NCBI GenBank assembly: GCA_028228555.1
Contig: JAOJBP010000001.1
Span: forward strand, 234,707 to 298,706
Direction of reading: 5' to 3'
DNA length: 64,000 nucleotides
DNA from: Candidatus Thioglobus sp.
Lineage (GTDB): Bacteria > Pseudomonadota > Gammaproteobacteria > PS1 > Pseudothioglobaceae
The position numbers were made by a program, and so were the translations under genes. Shown here in pieces: positions 45,808-56,080 of this stretch. Position 1 is the first letter of the stretch, and every line of letters begins with the position of its first letter. The notes beneath the pieces are model-generated. The model saw only the letters and a program-made list of their open reading frames with translations. It searched no databases and was not told the DNA's origin.

Positions 45808-46997
45808 TTGAGTTGTTGAAATAATTGATAACCAACATAGCCATCGATTGGTAGTTGATTGGCACGTTGATATTCACGAGCTGCATTGCGTGTTTTAGGA
45901 CCAGATATTCCATCTGGTTCGCCTGTGTCAAAACCAAACTGGTTTAATTGAGCCTGTATTTGCATAATGTTTTCACGGCTCAAAGAAGGCTCTTTAATTG
46001 GCGCAGCATAGAGTTTATCAGTGCCGGCTAGTCGATCGGATAAATGACCTACGGAAAGAGCGTACAAAATAGAATTATTCCAACGCAGAATAGCACGGAA
46101 ATTTGGATAAACTAAAAATCCAGGACCTTTAAAGCCCATAGGAAGAATCAATGAGGCTTTCATAGTGGAGTTAGGCAATGACTTGCCATCGGCCATTTTG
46201 ACGCCTAAGGTGCGCCACTCATTGACAGTTTTTTTTACACTAAGTGTGGCTAATTGATAGTCAAAAGTCGATGGGATGCTAACTTCTCTGCCCCAGCGCT
46301 GTCCTCGTACCCAACCTATTTCTTGTAAAAAATAGGCAGCACTAGAAAAGATGTCTTGAGTATTGTCCCAGAGGCCTATTTCTCCATCTTGATCTGCATC
46401 CACACCATAGGCCGCCACATTGGTCGGCATAAATTGAACATTGCCCATTGCACCCGCCCAAGACCCTTTAGCATTTGGCGGTATTTTATGCTCATCAATC
46501 AAGGTAAGCAAAGTAAGTAATTGCTCGGTAAAAAAATCACGACGACGCCTGTCATAACTAAGAGTTGCGAGAGATCGAACTAAATTTAAGTTGCCTGTAT
46601 TGCTACCATAGTTGGTTTCCAACCCCCAGAAAGCAACAATAATATGAGGTGGGACCCCATATTTTTGATAATTTTCTTGAAGTATTTGCTGATGTAGCTT
46701 AAGCTTTTGATCACCCTTATTAAGGCGATATTCACTGACTCTAGAGCCCAAGTAACGCCAGAAATTTTGACTAAATTCAGCTTGGGTCTGATCAAACTTA
46801 ATGACTTTTGGATTAGGTGTTAACTCCAAAAACACCTGGTCAAGTGTTTTTGTAGAAACACCTCTGGAAATGGCTTTTTGACGTATATCTAGTAAGAAAT
46901 CCTCAAAGCTTTGGCTCTCAGGCACAAATTTTGGCGCTAGGGTATCATTGGCAAACGCCCAGCTAGAAAATAATAAGCAAAGTATCAATCTAAACAT
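45804..46997 (-). CDS. Lytic murein transglycosylase, MltB type, with peptidoglycan-binding domain
   Basis: 397 residues. Signal peptide (1-16, ending WAFA) with no lipobox Cys, so it is periplasmic and soluble rather than a lipoprotein. SLT domain (about 55-315) includes the catalytic Glu in FWGLETNYGSNTGNL, then LLTLIDEHKIPPNAKGSWAGAMG and the YGVDADQDGEIGLW loop. C-terminal PGBD_1 domain (about 335-397) with LNQFGFDTGEPDGISGPKT. It degrades peptidoglycan to anhydromuropeptides, the substrate later handled by AnmK. Divergent from apbE, 12 bases between the starts. Confidence 0.92.
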   Translation of the reverse strand: MFRLILCLLFSSWAFANDTLAPKFVPESQSFEDFLLDIRQKAISRGVSTKTLDQVFLELTPNPKVIKFDQTQAEFSQNFWRYLGSRVSEYRLNKGDQKLKLHQQILQENYQKYGVPPHIIVAFWGLETNYGSNTGNLNLVRSLATLSYDRRRRDFFTEQLLTLLTLIDEHKIPPNAKGSWAGAMGNVQFMPTNVAAYGVDADQDGEIGLWDNTQDIFSSAAYFLQEIGWVRGQRWGREVSIPSTFDYQLATLSVKKTVNEWRTLGVKMADGKSLPNSTMKASLILPMGFKGPGFLVYPNFRAILRWNNSILYALSVGHLSDRLAGTDKLYAAPIKEPSLSRENIMQIQAQLNQFGFDTGEPDGISGPKTRNAAREYQRANQLPIDGYVGYQLFQQLK

Positions 46998-47009
46998 GAC
47001 AAAATTATA

Positions 47010-47951
47010 ATGCCTAAGCCACTCATCATCTTTGTCTTTTTAGGGTTAAGTGCCTGTCAACCAATTCTTCAAAATGATGAAGTTAAAGGCAGTACTATGG
47101 GTACTTCTTACATCATAAAGACTCAAAATGCCCACATTGATAAACGTCAGATTGACCAACGTCTAGATCAAATTAATAAAATCTTCTCTAGTTGGGATCA
47201 AAGCTCTGAGCTTTCTGTATTAAATCGCCAATCTATTGGGGAGTCAGTAAATATTTCGAACGAGATGGTCTTTGTGTTACAAGAGGCTATTAAGGCCCAT
47301 AAGCAAACAAATGGATTTTTCAATCCCGTAATGGGTAATTTGATTGATATTTGGGGCTTTGGATCGGTTGATGCTGAACATAGGCCTGGTAAAGTAGCAA
47401 TTGAAAATGCATTAGAAAAATCCTCTATTGAACTATTAACCTTAAATGGATCAAAATTTGAAAAAAGTGCAGATATTAAAATTAATTTATCAGCCATCGC
47501 TAAGGGATATGCGGTTGATGAGATAGCTGAAATATTAAAAAGCAAGAACATTAAGCGATTTATGGTGGAAGTTGGCGGTGAGATTAAAACCCAAGGCAGT
47601 TGGTTAATTGGTATTGAAACACCTTTAGGACAAGCACCTGTTGCTGTTGAATTGGTTAATGAGTCTATCGCAACATCGGGTAATTATCGCCAATTTTTTG
47701 TCTGGCAGGGTAATCGCTATGCCCATATCTTAAATCCACATACTGGCCTGCCCGTAAGTAGTGATCTATTTTCAGCGAGTGTTATTCATAAAAGCAATAT
47801 GTTGGCAGATGCCTATGCAACAGCAATGATGGCAATGGGACATGCTAAGGCCGTTAAAATGGCTCAAGAGCTAAATCTTAAAACTATACTAGTTTTAAAT
47901 AAATGTGACAACCCTTGTTTGTCGGAAAATATTATAAAGATTGGATTATGA
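47010..47951 (+). CDS. apbE: FAD:protein FMN transferase ApbE
   Basis: Attaches FMN to threonine of flavoproteins such as NqrB/RnfD. 313 residues. Lipoprotein signal with lipobox LSAC (Cys16). MGTSYIIKT, DIWGFGSVD, NLSAIAKGYAVDEIA, VEVGGEIK and NPHTGLPVSSD with DAYATAMMAMG are typical ApbE blocks, the last containing metal-binding residues. Its stop overlaps rarA by 4 bases (ATGA). No target flavoprotein gene (nqr, rnf) is visible nearby. Confidence 0.95.
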   Translation: MPKPLIIFVFLGLSACQPILQNDEVKGSTMGTSYIIKTQNAHIDKRQIDQRLDQINKIFSSWDQSSELSVLNRQSIGESVNISNEMVFVLQEAIKAHKQTNGFFNPVMGNLIDIWGFGSVDAEHRPGKVAIENALEKSSIELLTLNGSKFEKSADIKINLSAIAKGYAVDEIAEILKSKNIKRFMVEVGGEIKTQGSWLIGIETPLGQAPVAVELVNESIATSGNYRQFFVWQGNRYAHILNPHTGLPVSSDLFSASVIHKSNMLADAYATAMMAMGHAKAVKMAQELNLKTILVLNKCDNPCLSENIIKIGL

Positions 47952-49189
47952 AGCCACTTGCAGAAACACTTAGACCAAAAGACTTAAAAGATTTTTGTTC
48001 GCAAACTCATTTATTAAACGACGCTCATCCACTTAAACAAGCCATTAACAATAAGCAGCTGCATTCAATGATTTTGTGGGGCCCATCGGGTGTTGGAAAA
48101 ACCACCTTGGCGCGTATTATATGCGCCCAAGTTGAGGGTTATTTTGTTCAGCTTAGTGCGGTTTTAGATGGCGTTAAAGAGTTAAGAGTGGTGATTGAAA
48201 ATGCCAAAAAATATCAAAATATAGGCCAATCAACCATCCTATTTGTGGATGAGATACATCGGTTTAATAAAGCACAACAAGATGCTTTTTTGCCACATAT
48301 TGAATCTGGTTTAATTACTTTAATTGGCGCCACTACAGAAAATCCATCCTTTGAGTTGAATTGCGCCTTATTGTCTCGCGCCAGTGTGTATGTGCTCGAA
48401 GCGCTGGATGAGACTGGTTTAATGCAGATATTGCAGCGATGTATGGTGCATTTGAATTTGACACTAGATCAGGATTCGCAAGAAAAAATTGTGGTCAGTA
48501 GTTCTGGTGATGCGCGCCGTTTGATTAATATCGTTGAAAAAATAGACCAGGCAAAATTAACTCAACTGGATTCACAAAGTATTGGCCAGTTTTTACAAGA
48601 CAAGGTTTCTAATTTTGACAAGGGTGGAGATATTTTTTATCAACAGCTTTCTGCCTTTCACAAGTCTGTTCGCGGGTCTAGCCCTGATGGCGCATTATAT
48701 TGGATGGCAAGAATGCTAGTAGGTGGTTGCGATCCCAAAACTATCGCCAGACGCCTATTAGCTATAGCTTCAGAAGATATTGGCAATGCAGATCCAAGAG
48801 CGCTTGAAATCTCGTTAAATGCTTGGGATGTATATGACCGAATAGGCGATAAAGAAGGTAATCGTGCTATTGCTCAAGCCGCAGTATATTGCGCCGTTGC
48901 GCCTAAGTCTAATGCGCTTTATAAAGCCTTTAACCAGGCAATGGTTGAGGCTCAAGAAACGCATGATTTACCCGTGCCAAAACATTTATGTAATGCACCA
49001 ACAAGGCTTATGAATGATTTGGGTTATGGACAAGGTTATCGTTATGCTCATGACGAAGTAGACGGCATTAGTCATGGTCAAACATATTTTCCAGAGACAT
49101 TGGGTGAGTCATGTTACTATCAGCCAATTGATCGAGGGCTAGAGATTAAAATCGCACAAAAACTTAGAAAAATTCGAGGAGAATCATGA
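47948..49189 (+). CDS. rarA: Replication-associated recombination protein A (RarA/MgsA)
   Basis: AAA+ ATPase related to clamp loaders and RuvB that acts at stalled forks. Start at the ATG at 47948 (overlap with apbE) gives 413 residues and the normal [13 protein letters not shown] opening. Walker A GPSGVGKT (45-52), Walker [12 protein letters not shown] (101-111), sensor region [11 protein letters not shown], and the C-terminal tetramerisation domain (about 290-405, beginning [12 protein letters not shown]). rarA-crcB is a common pair in proteobacteria. Overlaps crcB by 4 bases. Confidence 0.96.
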   Translation: MKPLAETLRPKDLKDFCSQTHLLNDAHPLKQAINNKQLHSMILWGPSGVGKTTLARIICAQVEGYFVQLSAVLDGVKELRVVIENAKKYQNIGQSTILFVDEIHRFNKAQQDAFLPHIESGLITLIGATTENPSFELNCALLSRASVYVLEALDETGLMQILQRCMVHLNLTLDQDSQEKIVVSSSGDARRLINIVEKIDQAKLTQLDSQSIGQFLQDKVSNFDKGGDIFYQQLSAFHKSVRGSSPDGALYWMARMLVGGCDPKTIARRLLAIASEDIGNADPRALEISLNAWDVYDRIGDKEGNRAIAQAAVYCAVAPKSNALYKAFNQAMVEAQETHDLPVPKHLCNAPTRLMNDLGYGQGYRYAHDEVDGISHGQTYFPETLGESCYYQPIDRGLEIKIAQKLRKIRGES

Positions 49190-49578
49190 CATTTTTACCC
49201 ACTGTTTTAGCCATTGGCATCGGCGCCACTATCGGCGCTAGTTTGCGTTATTATTTAACTCAATTTATGAATGCCACCATGGGATCTGCTTTTCCTTATG
49301 GCACCTTAAGCGCCAATATTATTGGTTCTTTCTTGGCAGGTATTTTGGTGGTGGTTGTTATAGAAAAAGCGGCCTTAAATGAAGTTTATAGACTCATGTT
49401 GTTAATTGGGTTAACAGGCTCTTTAACCACCATGTCAACCTTGTCTTGGGAGTCGGTAGAGATGATTAGCTTAGGTCATTATGGACAGGCTGCGATTAAT
49501 ATTTTATTTAATGTGGTACTGTCTTTAATAGCAGCAGGTTCAGGTGTTGCTTTGACTCGGTATTTTTTTTCTAATTAA
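49186..49578 (+). CDS. crcB: Fluoride ion channel CrcB/Fluc
   Basis: 130 residues, four membrane helices, the size of one Fluc subunit (works as a dual-topology homodimer). Conserved GASLRYYL, FPYGTLSANIIGSF with the channel Asn and the GLTGSLTTMSTLSWES segment. No fluoride riboswitch is visible: the gene starts inside rarA, so any regulation would be at the operon level. Converges with gshB, overlapping by 8 bases. Confidence 0.95.
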   Translation: MTFLPTVLAIGIGATIGASLRYYLTQFMNATMGSAFPYGTLSANIIGSFLAGILVVVVIEKAALNEVYRLMLLIGLTGSLTTMSTLSWESVEMISLGHYGQAAINILFNVVLSLIAAGSGVALTRYFFSN

Positions 49579-50521
49579 GTTTTTGCTCAATCGCATCAAA
49601 TAAAACGCCGGCAATATTAAGATTAAATTGGGTATCTAGCTCGCGAATACAAGTTGGGCTAGTGACATTAATTTCGGTGATATAGTCGCCAATCACATCC
49701 AGCCCAACAAACATAAGGCCTTTGTCTTTTAGGGTGGATGAAATTTGGTCGCATAAGTAGCGATCTCTTGGGCTTAATGGCTGTCCAACGCCAGTTGCAC
49801 CTGCAGCTAAATTACCTTTAAAGCTACCTTCAGCTGGCATGCGTGCTAATGCATAATCAATGGGTTGGCCATCAATTAGTAAAATGCGTTTGTCCCCTTG
49901 GGATATTTCTGATAAAAATTCTTGAGCCATAATAGGCGAGCTACCATGATGGGTTAAATAGTCTAATACTTCAGTAATGTTAGCATCACCTTGTTCGAGC
50001 TTAAAAATATCTTTTCCACCCATGCCATCCAATGGCTTAACCACACTAATACCTTGTTTTGCAATGAATTTTTTTAGTTGATCTTGGTTGCTACTAACCA
50101 GTGTTTTGGCGATACAATGTGGAAAATTAAGCGCAAAAAGCTTCTCATTGGCATCTCGTAAAGATTGAGGCTTATTTACGACTAATACGCCTTTTTTCTC
50201 AGCTTGCTCAAGAAAATAAGTAGCATATATATAGCTCATATCAAAAGGTGGATCTTTGCGCATAAGGATGATATCAAAGCTTTCAAGTGATAACTCGACT
50301 TGCTCTTCTTTATCGAACCAATGTGTAGGATGATCAAAAACTTGAGTTCTGGCACAGGTAGCAAATATCTCTGAATTTTTTGCAAACAAATTATGGGTAT
50401 CAAAGGTGTAGATTTCCCAATTTCGCTTAGTAGCTTCTAACATCATCGCTAAAGAGGAATCTTTATAAGGTTTAATGTCTTTGATGTCATCCATCACGAC
50501 GGCAATTTTAATTGGCTTCAT
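49571..50521 (-). CDS. gshB: Glutathione synthetase
   Basis: ATP-grasp ligase joining gamma-glutamylcysteine and glycine. 316 residues. RKDPPFDMSYIYATYFLEQ, GISVVKPLDGMGGKDIF, the RILLIDGQPIDYALAR region and the GLDVIGDYITEINVTSPTCIRE metal/ATP motif (last strands) are all clear. Its 3' end overlaps crcB by 8 bases. gshA is not in this window. Confidence 0.96.
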   Translation of the reverse strand: MKPIKIAVVMDDIKDIKPYKDSSLAMMLEATKRNWEIYTFDTHNLFAKNSEIFATCARTQVFDHPTHWFDKEEQVELSLESFDIILMRKDPPFDMSYIYATYFLEQAEKKGVLVVNKPQSLRDANEKLFALNFPHCIAKTLVSSNQDQLKKFIAKQGISVVKPLDGMGGKDIFKLEQGDANITEVLDYLTHHGSSPIMAQEFLSEISQGDKRILLIDGQPIDYALARMPAEGSFKGNLAAGATGVGQPLSPRDRYLCDQISSTLKDKGLMFVGLDVIGDYITEINVTSPTCIRELDTQFNLNIAGVLFDAIEQKLN

Positions 50522-50629
50522 GATCTATATTATAGGTTATGTATGACCAGTTTGCCAAAGCTTGACTTAAGTTGTTGATAAATCACAATAAAGCATGTTA
50601 GAATAAAAAACTGAGGAGAAATAAAAAGC

Positions 50630-50914
50630 TTGGCATATACCACCCTAACATTAGAACATCCAGAAACCAAAGAAGTCCGGCATGCGCCTGTGGGCTTTTC
50701 ATGGACTTCATTGTGCTTATTTTTCTGTCCAGCAATTTATCGCCGCGATTGGAAGTCTTTTGCACTAATGTTCCCCTTGTGTGTTTTGACCTTAGGGCTT
50801 GCTAACATTGTATTTTTCTTTACTTACAATAGACTCTATGTCAAACATTTACTGTCTCAGGGTTATAAAATTACGGTACACGGCGTTAGTGGTGTCAATC
50901 AATCTTATTTGTGA
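50630..50914 (+). CDS. Small membrane protein, HrgC/DUF2628-like
   Basis: 94 residues beginning with TTG at 50630, placed by GAGGAG about 11 bases upstream; no ATG start fits. An N-terminal polar strand (HPETKEVRHAPVGFSWTSL) then two helices (CLFFCPAIYRRDWKSFALMF and VLTLGLANIVFFF) and a final hydrophilic strand. The VGFSWT...RRDWK pattern resembles the HrgC-like/DUF2628 proteins; function unknown. Lies 60 bases before tRNA-fMet. Confidence 0.65.
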   Translation: MAYTTLTLEHPETKEVRHAPVGFSWTSLCLFFCPAIYRRDWKSFALMFPLCVLTLGLANIVFFFTYNRLYVKHLLSQGYKITVHGVSGVNQSYL

Positions 50915-50931
50915 AAAACCGAAAATTAAGC

Positions 50932-50960
50932 TGGACAAAAAAGCAAGGATAGAATATAAT
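50932..50960 (+). promoter_or_regulatory. Strong promoter of tRNA-fMet/rimP operon
   Basis: TGGACA (50932-50937), 17-base spacer, TATAAT (50955-50960). Start predicted near 50967, a few bases before the mature tRNA. It probably drives the tRNA and, past the weak terminator, the nusA operon. Confidence 0.85.
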
Positions 50961-50973
50961 CACGCCACTTTAG

Positions 50974-51050
<77 letters not shown>

Positions 51051-51095
51051 AATTAAGTCTTTTTTGGTTTTTTATGACCATTAAAGCAAGCAAAG

Positions 51096-51117
51096 ACCCC
51101 CTTTTTAGGGGGTTTTT
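51096..51117 (+). terminator. Rho-independent terminator between tRNA-fMet and rimP
   Basis: Six-pair stem ACCCCC/GGGGGT with a T5A loop, then a short T run. Weak enough for partial read-through into rimP-nusA-infB. Confidence 0.75.
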
Positions 51118-51252
51118 GTTATGTAGAAAAAAACGATTAGCAAGAATTAGGCAATAGGCGCCTCTATGTAAATAGGCAAATACCTCAGTAGTTTAGGCAG
51201 GTTTTTGTTATGTTTAGAAAGTGCACGGTAAATACCTCAAAAGGATTTTACT

Positions 51253-51297
51253 ATGCAAACAAAGGTTAAAAAGAAGCAAGATAAATGGCAAAAATAA
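51253..51297 (+). CDS. 14-codon leader ORF overlapping the rimP start
   Basis: ATG CAA ACA AAG, then lysine-rich codons to a TAA at 51295-51297; product MQTKVKKKQDKWQK. It has a good AAAAGGA ribosome binding site seven bases upstream, while rimP's own start (51285) shows none. It runs 12 bases into rimP in another frame. It probably lets ribosomes reinitiate at rimP (translational coupling) rather than encoding a functional peptide. Confidence 0.5.
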   Translation: MQTKVKKKQDKWQK

Positions 51298-51746
51298 CAG
51301 AAAAAATTACTAATTTGATTAGCCCTGTACTTGAAGATATGGGGTATGAATTAGTGGGCGTAGAATATGCTGCTGGTGGCAAGCATACTATTTTGCGAGT
51401 TTTCATTGATACAGATAATGGTATTGGTATTGATGATTGTGAAAAAGTATCACACCAATTAAGTGCCATTTTTGATGTAGAAGACCCAATTGCAAGCCAA
51501 TACAATTTAGAGGTATCTTCGCCTGGTATTGAAAGACCCCTGTTCCATATTGGACACTACCAGCGTTTTCTTGGCAGTGATGTTAGCCTTCGTCTAGTTA
51601 GGCCAATTAATGGTCAACGTAAATTTAAAGGGGCAATTGGAAGCGTTAGTGAAGTGAACCATGCCATTGAATTAGTAACAGAATTAGGTCCAATTACATT
51701 GGATATTGATATGATTGAAAAAGCGAACTTGATCGCTGATTTTTAG
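51285..51746 (+). CDS. rimP: Ribosome maturation factor RimP
   Basis: Needed for 30S subunit assembly. 153 residues: N-terminal alpha/beta domain (ISPVLEDMGYELVGVEYAAGG, DDCEKVSHQLSAIFDVEDP) and C-terminal SH3-like domain with LEVSSPGIERPL. Starts at ATG 51285 with no clear ribosome binding site of its own. Standard place before nusA. Confidence 0.95.
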   Translation: MAKITEKITNLISPVLEDMGYELVGVEYAAGGKHTILRVFIDTDNGIGIDDCEKVSHQLSAIFDVEDPIASQYNLEVSSPGIERPLFHIGHYQRFLGSDVSLRLVRPINGQRKFKGAIGSVSEVNHAIELVTELGPITLDIDMIEKANLIADF

Positions 51747-51755
51747 GAGAAATAC

Positions 51756-53231
51756 ATGGACGGTAAAGAATTATTTTTGATAGTTGAGGCAATCTCTAAT
51801 GAAAAAAACATCTCAAAAGAAGATGTGTTTGAATCATTAGAAGAGGCGCTAGCAGTCGCTACAAAAAAACGTAAAGAGATAGACGCTCATGTAGAAATTG
51901 ACCGTAAAACCGGTGAATTTCACACATTCAGACAATGGATGGTAATCGACGATAAAGAAAACTTTGTAGATGATGATGGTACACCATTTGATTCAGAACT
52001 GCATATTTATGAAAAAGATTCTAATGGCATTGCCGTTGATGATTTTGTGCGTGAGCCAATTGAAACTGAAGAGTTTGGTCGTATTGCAGCACAAATTGTT
52101 AAGCAAGTTATTATTCAAAAAGTTCGTGAAGCGGAAAGAGAAGTTATTGTTCATGATTACACCCAACGTGTTGGTGAAGTCATTATGGTTACCGTGAAGC
52201 GTGTCGACCGTGGCAATGTTTATGTTGACATGGGTGGCGTTGATGGCATGATTTCTAAATTTGACTTAATTCCTAATGAGTCAGTTCGTAAGAATGATCG
52301 ATTAAGAGCTTATATTAAAGAAGTTAAATCATCGGTTCGTGGTGCGCAAATTTTCTTATCGCGAACTGTTCCTGAGATGATGATTCAATTATTTGAAATG
52401 GAAGTGCCAGAAATATCTGAAGGTGTTATTGAAATTATGGGTTGCGCTAGAGATCCTGGATTGCGCTCAAAGCTTGCGGTTAAAGCAAAAGATAAGCGCT
52501 TAGACCCAATCGGATCTTGTATTGGTATGCGTGGTGCACGAGTTCAAGCGGTTTCAAATGAGCTTAATGGAGAGCGTGTTGATATAATCCTATGGGACGA
52601 AGATCCGGCGCAGTTTGCTATTAATGCAATGGCACCAGCAGAAGTAAGTTCTATTGTTGTTGATGAAGATCGTAACTCAATGGATATTGCAGTTGACGAA
52701 GATCAGCTAGCTTTGGCGATCGGTCGCGGTGGTCAAAATATTAAATTAGCAGCACGCCTAACAGGTTGGAAGTTAAATGTTATGTCAATAGCAGATGCTA
52801 ATGAAAAGCAAGCTGAAGAAACGCAAAAAGCGAGTGGCAAACTGGCAGATAAGCTAGGTGTTGATAGCGAAGTAGCCAGTGTACTATTGGAAGAGGGTTT
52901 TACGAGTGTTGATGATATTGCAGATGCAGATGTGGCACTTCTAGAAGGAATTGAAGAGTTTGATGCTACGATGGTTGAAGAATTACAAGAGCGAGCTGCG
53001 GATGCACAGTTAGTGCAAGCCCTAGGTGATGCCGATGCTTCTGAAGCATTAAGCAGTGTTGAGGGTGTGGATGCTGATTTGGCAGAGGCTTTAATTGAGG
53101 CAGAGATTACTACGGTAGATGAGCTCGCAGAGTTGTCTATTGACGAGTTGCTTGAGATTCAAGTTATGGACAAAGAAAAGGCCTCAGGTGTTATCATGAC
53201 AGCAAGAGAAAACGAAGGGTGGTTTGATTAA
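51756..53231 (+). CDS. nusA: Transcription elongation/termination factor NusA
   Basis: Binds RNA polymerase and nut RNA, modulating pausing, termination and antitermination. 491 residues: polymerase-binding NTD (1 to about 125), S1 domain with GEVIMVTVKRVDRGNVYVDM (about 135-200), two KH domains (about 205-345, IGRGGQNIKLAARLTGW near the end) and two C-terminal acidic repeats (about 365-490), the gammaproteobacterial form. Followed by infB after a 55-base gap. Confidence 0.97.
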   Translation: MDGKELFLIVEAISNEKNISKEDVFESLEEALAVATKKRKEIDAHVEIDRKTGEFHTFRQWMVIDDKENFVDDDGTPFDSELHIYEKDSNGIAVDDFVREPIETEEFGRIAAQIVKQVIIQKVREAEREVIVHDYTQRVGEVIMVTVKRVDRGNVYVDMGGVDGMISKFDLIPNESVRKNDRLRAYIKEVKSSVRGAQIFLSRTVPEMMIQLFEMEVPEISEGVIEIMGCARDPGLRSKLAVKAKDKRLDPIGSCIGMRGARVQAVSNELNGERVDIILWDEDPAQFAINAMAPAEVSSIVVDEDRNSMDIAVDEDQLALAIGRGGQNIKLAARLTGWKLNVMSIADANEKQAEETQKASGKLADKLGVDSEVASVLLEEGFTSVDDIADADVALLEGIEEFDATMVEELQERAADAQLVQALGDADASEALSSVEGVDADLAEALIEAEITTVDELAELSIDELLEIQVMDKEKASGVIMTARENEGWFD

Positions 53232-53286
53232 TAACGGATATTAGTAAGAAACGTTCATTTAATCATTATAAAAACAGGCAAGCATT

Positions 53287-55728
53287 ATGGCACATACAGT
53301 TGAAACATTATCCAAACTACTGAAAAAGACACCCGATGAGGTAATCACAATTCTGACGAATGCCGGAATTGAGGGTAAAAAAGCAGACTCTGATATTTCC
53401 GCCGAGGAAAGAAAGGTTCTGATGGGTAGTTTGTCTAAGCGCTCTTCAAGTAAATCTAGCATGTCGGTTTCACGCAAGCCTAGTAGCAAAACAACGAGCG
53501 GGAAAAGTGGCGGCGTTCAAGTTCAAATTAAGAAAAAGCGTGTTAAGCAAGTGTCTGTTGAAACAGAGACTATTGTTAATGAGGCGGCTCAAGCAGCACA
53601 AGCTGCCCTTGATGCAGGGCGTGATGCTGATGAAAAGTTATTAGCTCAAGATGCAAAACGTTTAGAAATGACTCGTTTACAAAAAGAGCAAGCTGAGGCT
53701 TTAAAGGCACCAAAAGAGGTGGCTAATGAAGAGAAGGAAGCTGTAAAAACGGAAGAAAAGCCTGCTAAAGCTGCCAAAGAAGAGAAGCAAACAGATGAGA
53801 AAAAACCTCAAAGACAACGTGCTGCGCCGAATAACAAGGCACCAGGCCGCAAACAACTTCATGTAGCTAGACACAATCCAAATCGTAAACTGAAAAAGAA
53901 AGACAGAACTCGATTAAGCCAAAAAACTCAAGAAGAGCAAGCACAACATGGTTTCCAAAAGCCTGTTGAGAAAGTCATGCATGATATTGCTGTTCCAGAA
54001 AATATCAAGGTAAGTGATCTTGCCCAGAAAATGACGACTAAGGCTGGTGAAGTCTTAAAAGTGTTAATGGGTATGGGTGTTATGGCCACATTGAACGATG
54101 TGATTGACCAGGACACAGCTTTATTAGTAGTTGAAGAGATGGGCCATGTTGGTATTGCCAGCGTTGAAGAGACTGTTGAAGATACATTGATTGAGAAGTC
54201 AAAGCCAACCGGCGATCAAAGTGCTAGACCGCCTGTTGTTACTATTATGGGCCACGTTGACCATGGTAAAACCTCTCTATTGGACTACATTCGTAAAGCT
54301 AAGATAGCTGACGGTGAAGCTGGCGGAATTACTCAGCACATTGGCTCGTATCAAGTTAGTACTGATAATGGCAAGATTACGTTTATTGACACCCCAGGAC
54401 ACGCAGCATTTTCAAAAATGCGATCACGTGGCGCTAACGCAACTGACATTATTATTTTAGTTGTGGCTGCGGATGACGGTGTTATGCCGCAGACAATTGA
54501 ATCTATTAAGCATGCTAAAAAAGCGGGCGTACCAATTATTGTTGCTATTAACAAAATTGACAAAGAGGGCTCAGATTTAGAAAAAATTAAGCAAGTGCTA
54601 TCAACCCATGACGTAATCTCAGAAGACTGGGGCGGCGATGTAATGATGGTTCCAGTATCAGCGCATACTGGTGAAGGTATTGATGCATTGCTTGAAGCGA
54701 TTACGTTAACTGCGGAAGTGTTAGAATTTTCAGCAGTGGTTAATGCGCCAGCAAACGGCACCGTTTTAGAGGCTCGTCTAGAAAAGGGTCGTGGTAAAGT
54801 AACGACAATCCTAGTGCAGTCTGGTACTTTAAAGAAAGGCGATATTATGATTGCTGGTCTAGAGTACGGCAAGGTTAAGCAAATTGTAAATGACCAAGGC
54901 AAAGTTCTTAAAGAAGCCGGCCCATCTACACCTGTTGAGGTTCTAGGTTTTTCAGGCGTTCCAAACTCTGGTGATGAAGTTTTAGTTGTTGAGAGTGAGC
55001 GTAAAGCGCGTGAAGTTGCAGACTTTAGAAAAGCTAAAGAACGTGAAGCAGAATTACAAAGACAGCAAGCTTACAAGATGGAAAACTTCTTACAAAAAAT
55101 GGAAGAAGGTCATGTTTCAACCGTTAATGTTTTACTTAAATCTGATGTTCGTGGTTCAGCTCAAGCATTGGTCGAGGCTTTAGAAGAGTTATCAACTGAT
55201 GAAGTCAGAGTAAAGGTGGTATCGAGCGGTGTTGGCGGTATTAATAATACTGATATTAATTTAGCAGCAACTTCAGAGGCTTTAGTGCTTGGTTTTAATG
55301 TTCGTGCCGATGCAGTAGCTCGTAAAACAGCAGATAGTGAAGGTGTTCGCATTGAATATTACTCAATCATTTACAACCTAATCGACGATGTTAAAGCTAT
55401 CATGAGTGGCTTGTTAAGTCCTGCATTGAGTGAAAATATTATTGGTATAGCAAACGTGAAAGATGTATTTAGATCACAAAAATTGGGCGATATTGCTGGC
55501 TGTATGGTTGAAGAAGGTACAGTTAAGAAAGACTTGCCGATTCGCGTACTGCGTGATAGCGTTGTGATCTTCGAGGGCGAATTAGAGTCATTAAGGCGTT
55601 TCAAGGACGATGTTAAATCCGTAAAATCTGGTACTGAGTGTGGTATTGGTGTTGCAGGTTATAACGATGTTCAGCCAGGCGATCAAATCGAAGTCTTTGA
55701 ACGTGTTGAAACCGCACGTAGTCTATAG
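53287..55728 (+). CDS. infB: Translation initiation factor IF-2
   Basis: GTPase that brings fMet-tRNA to the 30S subunit. 813 residues, moderately long. The N-terminus (1 to about 300) is Lys/Ala/Glu-rich, with an IF2_N segment at the start. GTPase: GHVDHGKT (322-329), DTPGHAAF (368-375) and NKID (422-425). Domains C1/C2 follow, with the fMet-binding C2 at the end. Located in the usual nusA-infB-rbfA-truB cluster. Confidence 0.98.
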   Translation: MAHTVETLSKLLKKTPDEVITILTNAGIEGKKADSDISAEERKVLMGSLSKRSSSKSSMSVSRKPSSKTTSGKSGGVQVQIKKKRVKQVSVETETIVNEAAQAAQAALDAGRDADEKLLAQDAKRLEMTRLQKEQAEALKAPKEVANEEKEAVKTEEKPAKAAKEEKQTDEKKPQRQRAAPNNKAPGRKQLHVARHNPNRKLKKKDRTRLSQKTQEEQAQHGFQKPVEKVMHDIAVPENIKVSDLAQKMTTKAGEVLKVLMGMGVMATLNDVIDQDTALLVVEEMGHVGIASVEETVEDTLIEKSKPTGDQSARPPVVTIMGHVDHGKTSLLDYIRKAKIADGEAGGITQHIGSYQVSTDNGKITFIDTPGHAAFSKMRSRGANATDIIILVVAADDGVMPQTIESIKHAKKAGVPIIVAINKIDKEGSDLEKIKQVLSTHDVISEDWGGDVMMVPVSAHTGEGIDALLEAITLTAEVLEFSAVVNAPANGTVLEARLEKGRGKVTTILVQSGTLKKGDIMIAGLEYGKVKQIVNDQGKVLKEAGPSTPVEVLGFSGVPNSGDEVLVVESERKAREVADFRKAKEREAELQRQQAYKMENFLQKMEEGHVSTVNVLLKSDVRGSAQALVEALEELSTDEVRVKVVSSGVGGINNTDINLAATSEALVLGFNVRADAVARKTADSEGVRIEYYSIIYNLIDDVKAIMSGLLSPALSENIIGIANVKDVFRSQKLGDIAGCMVEEGTVKKDLPIRVLRDSVVIFEGELESLRRFKDDVKSVKSGTECGIGVAGYNDVQPGDQIEVFERVETARSL

Positions 55729-55733
55729 CACTT

Positions 55734-56072
55734 ATGGAACAAAAGGATTCCTTTAGAATTGAACGTATTAACGAGCTGGTTCGTCGTGAATTAGTGACTT
55801 TATTAAAGAACGAAACTAAAGACCCTAGGCTATCTAGTGTTGTTATTACTGATGTATTAACCAGTCGCGATTTGAGTGCTGCCAAGGTTTACTACACAGT
55901 ATCTGAGCAAGATCAGAAAGAGGTTGAGATATTGCTAAATAAAGCCTCAGGATTCTTTCGCTCTCGTCTTTCAAAAACAATTGATTTGCGCCATACACCT
56001 GCGTTGAGATTTATGTTTGATCCTGCACCTAATAACGGTGCAAGAATCGATGATCTACTTTCTAGACTTTAA
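55734..56072 (+). CDS. rbfA: Ribosome-binding factor A
   Basis: Cold-shock 30S maturation factor. 112 residues of KH-like fold: RIERINELVRRELVTLL, TKDPRLSSVVITDVLTSRDLSAAKVYY, and RSRLSKTIDLRHTPALRFMFD are the family's contiguous core. Five bases after infB. Confidence 0.96.
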   Translation: MEQKDSFRIERINELVRRELVTLLKNETKDPRLSSVVITDVLTSRDLSAAKVYYTVSEQDQKEVEILLNKASGFFRSRLSKTIDLRHTPALRFMFDPAPNNGARIDDLLSRL

Positions 56073-56080
56073 ATTTAGCC

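Noticed and set aside
49186..49578. Fluoride riboswitch before crcB
   Set aside because: crcB starts inside rarA with no leader, so there is no room for one.
51111..51239. Direct repeats GGTTTTTGTTATGT and AAATACCTCA in the rimP leader
   Set aside because: Two short repeats with different spacings (89 and 52 bases) look like chance or slippage, not an element; noted only in the leader ORF finding.
54351..54902. 183-codon open frame on the minus strand inside infB
   Set aside because: Complementary shadow of the infB G domain; no ribosome binding site and no protein-like pattern.
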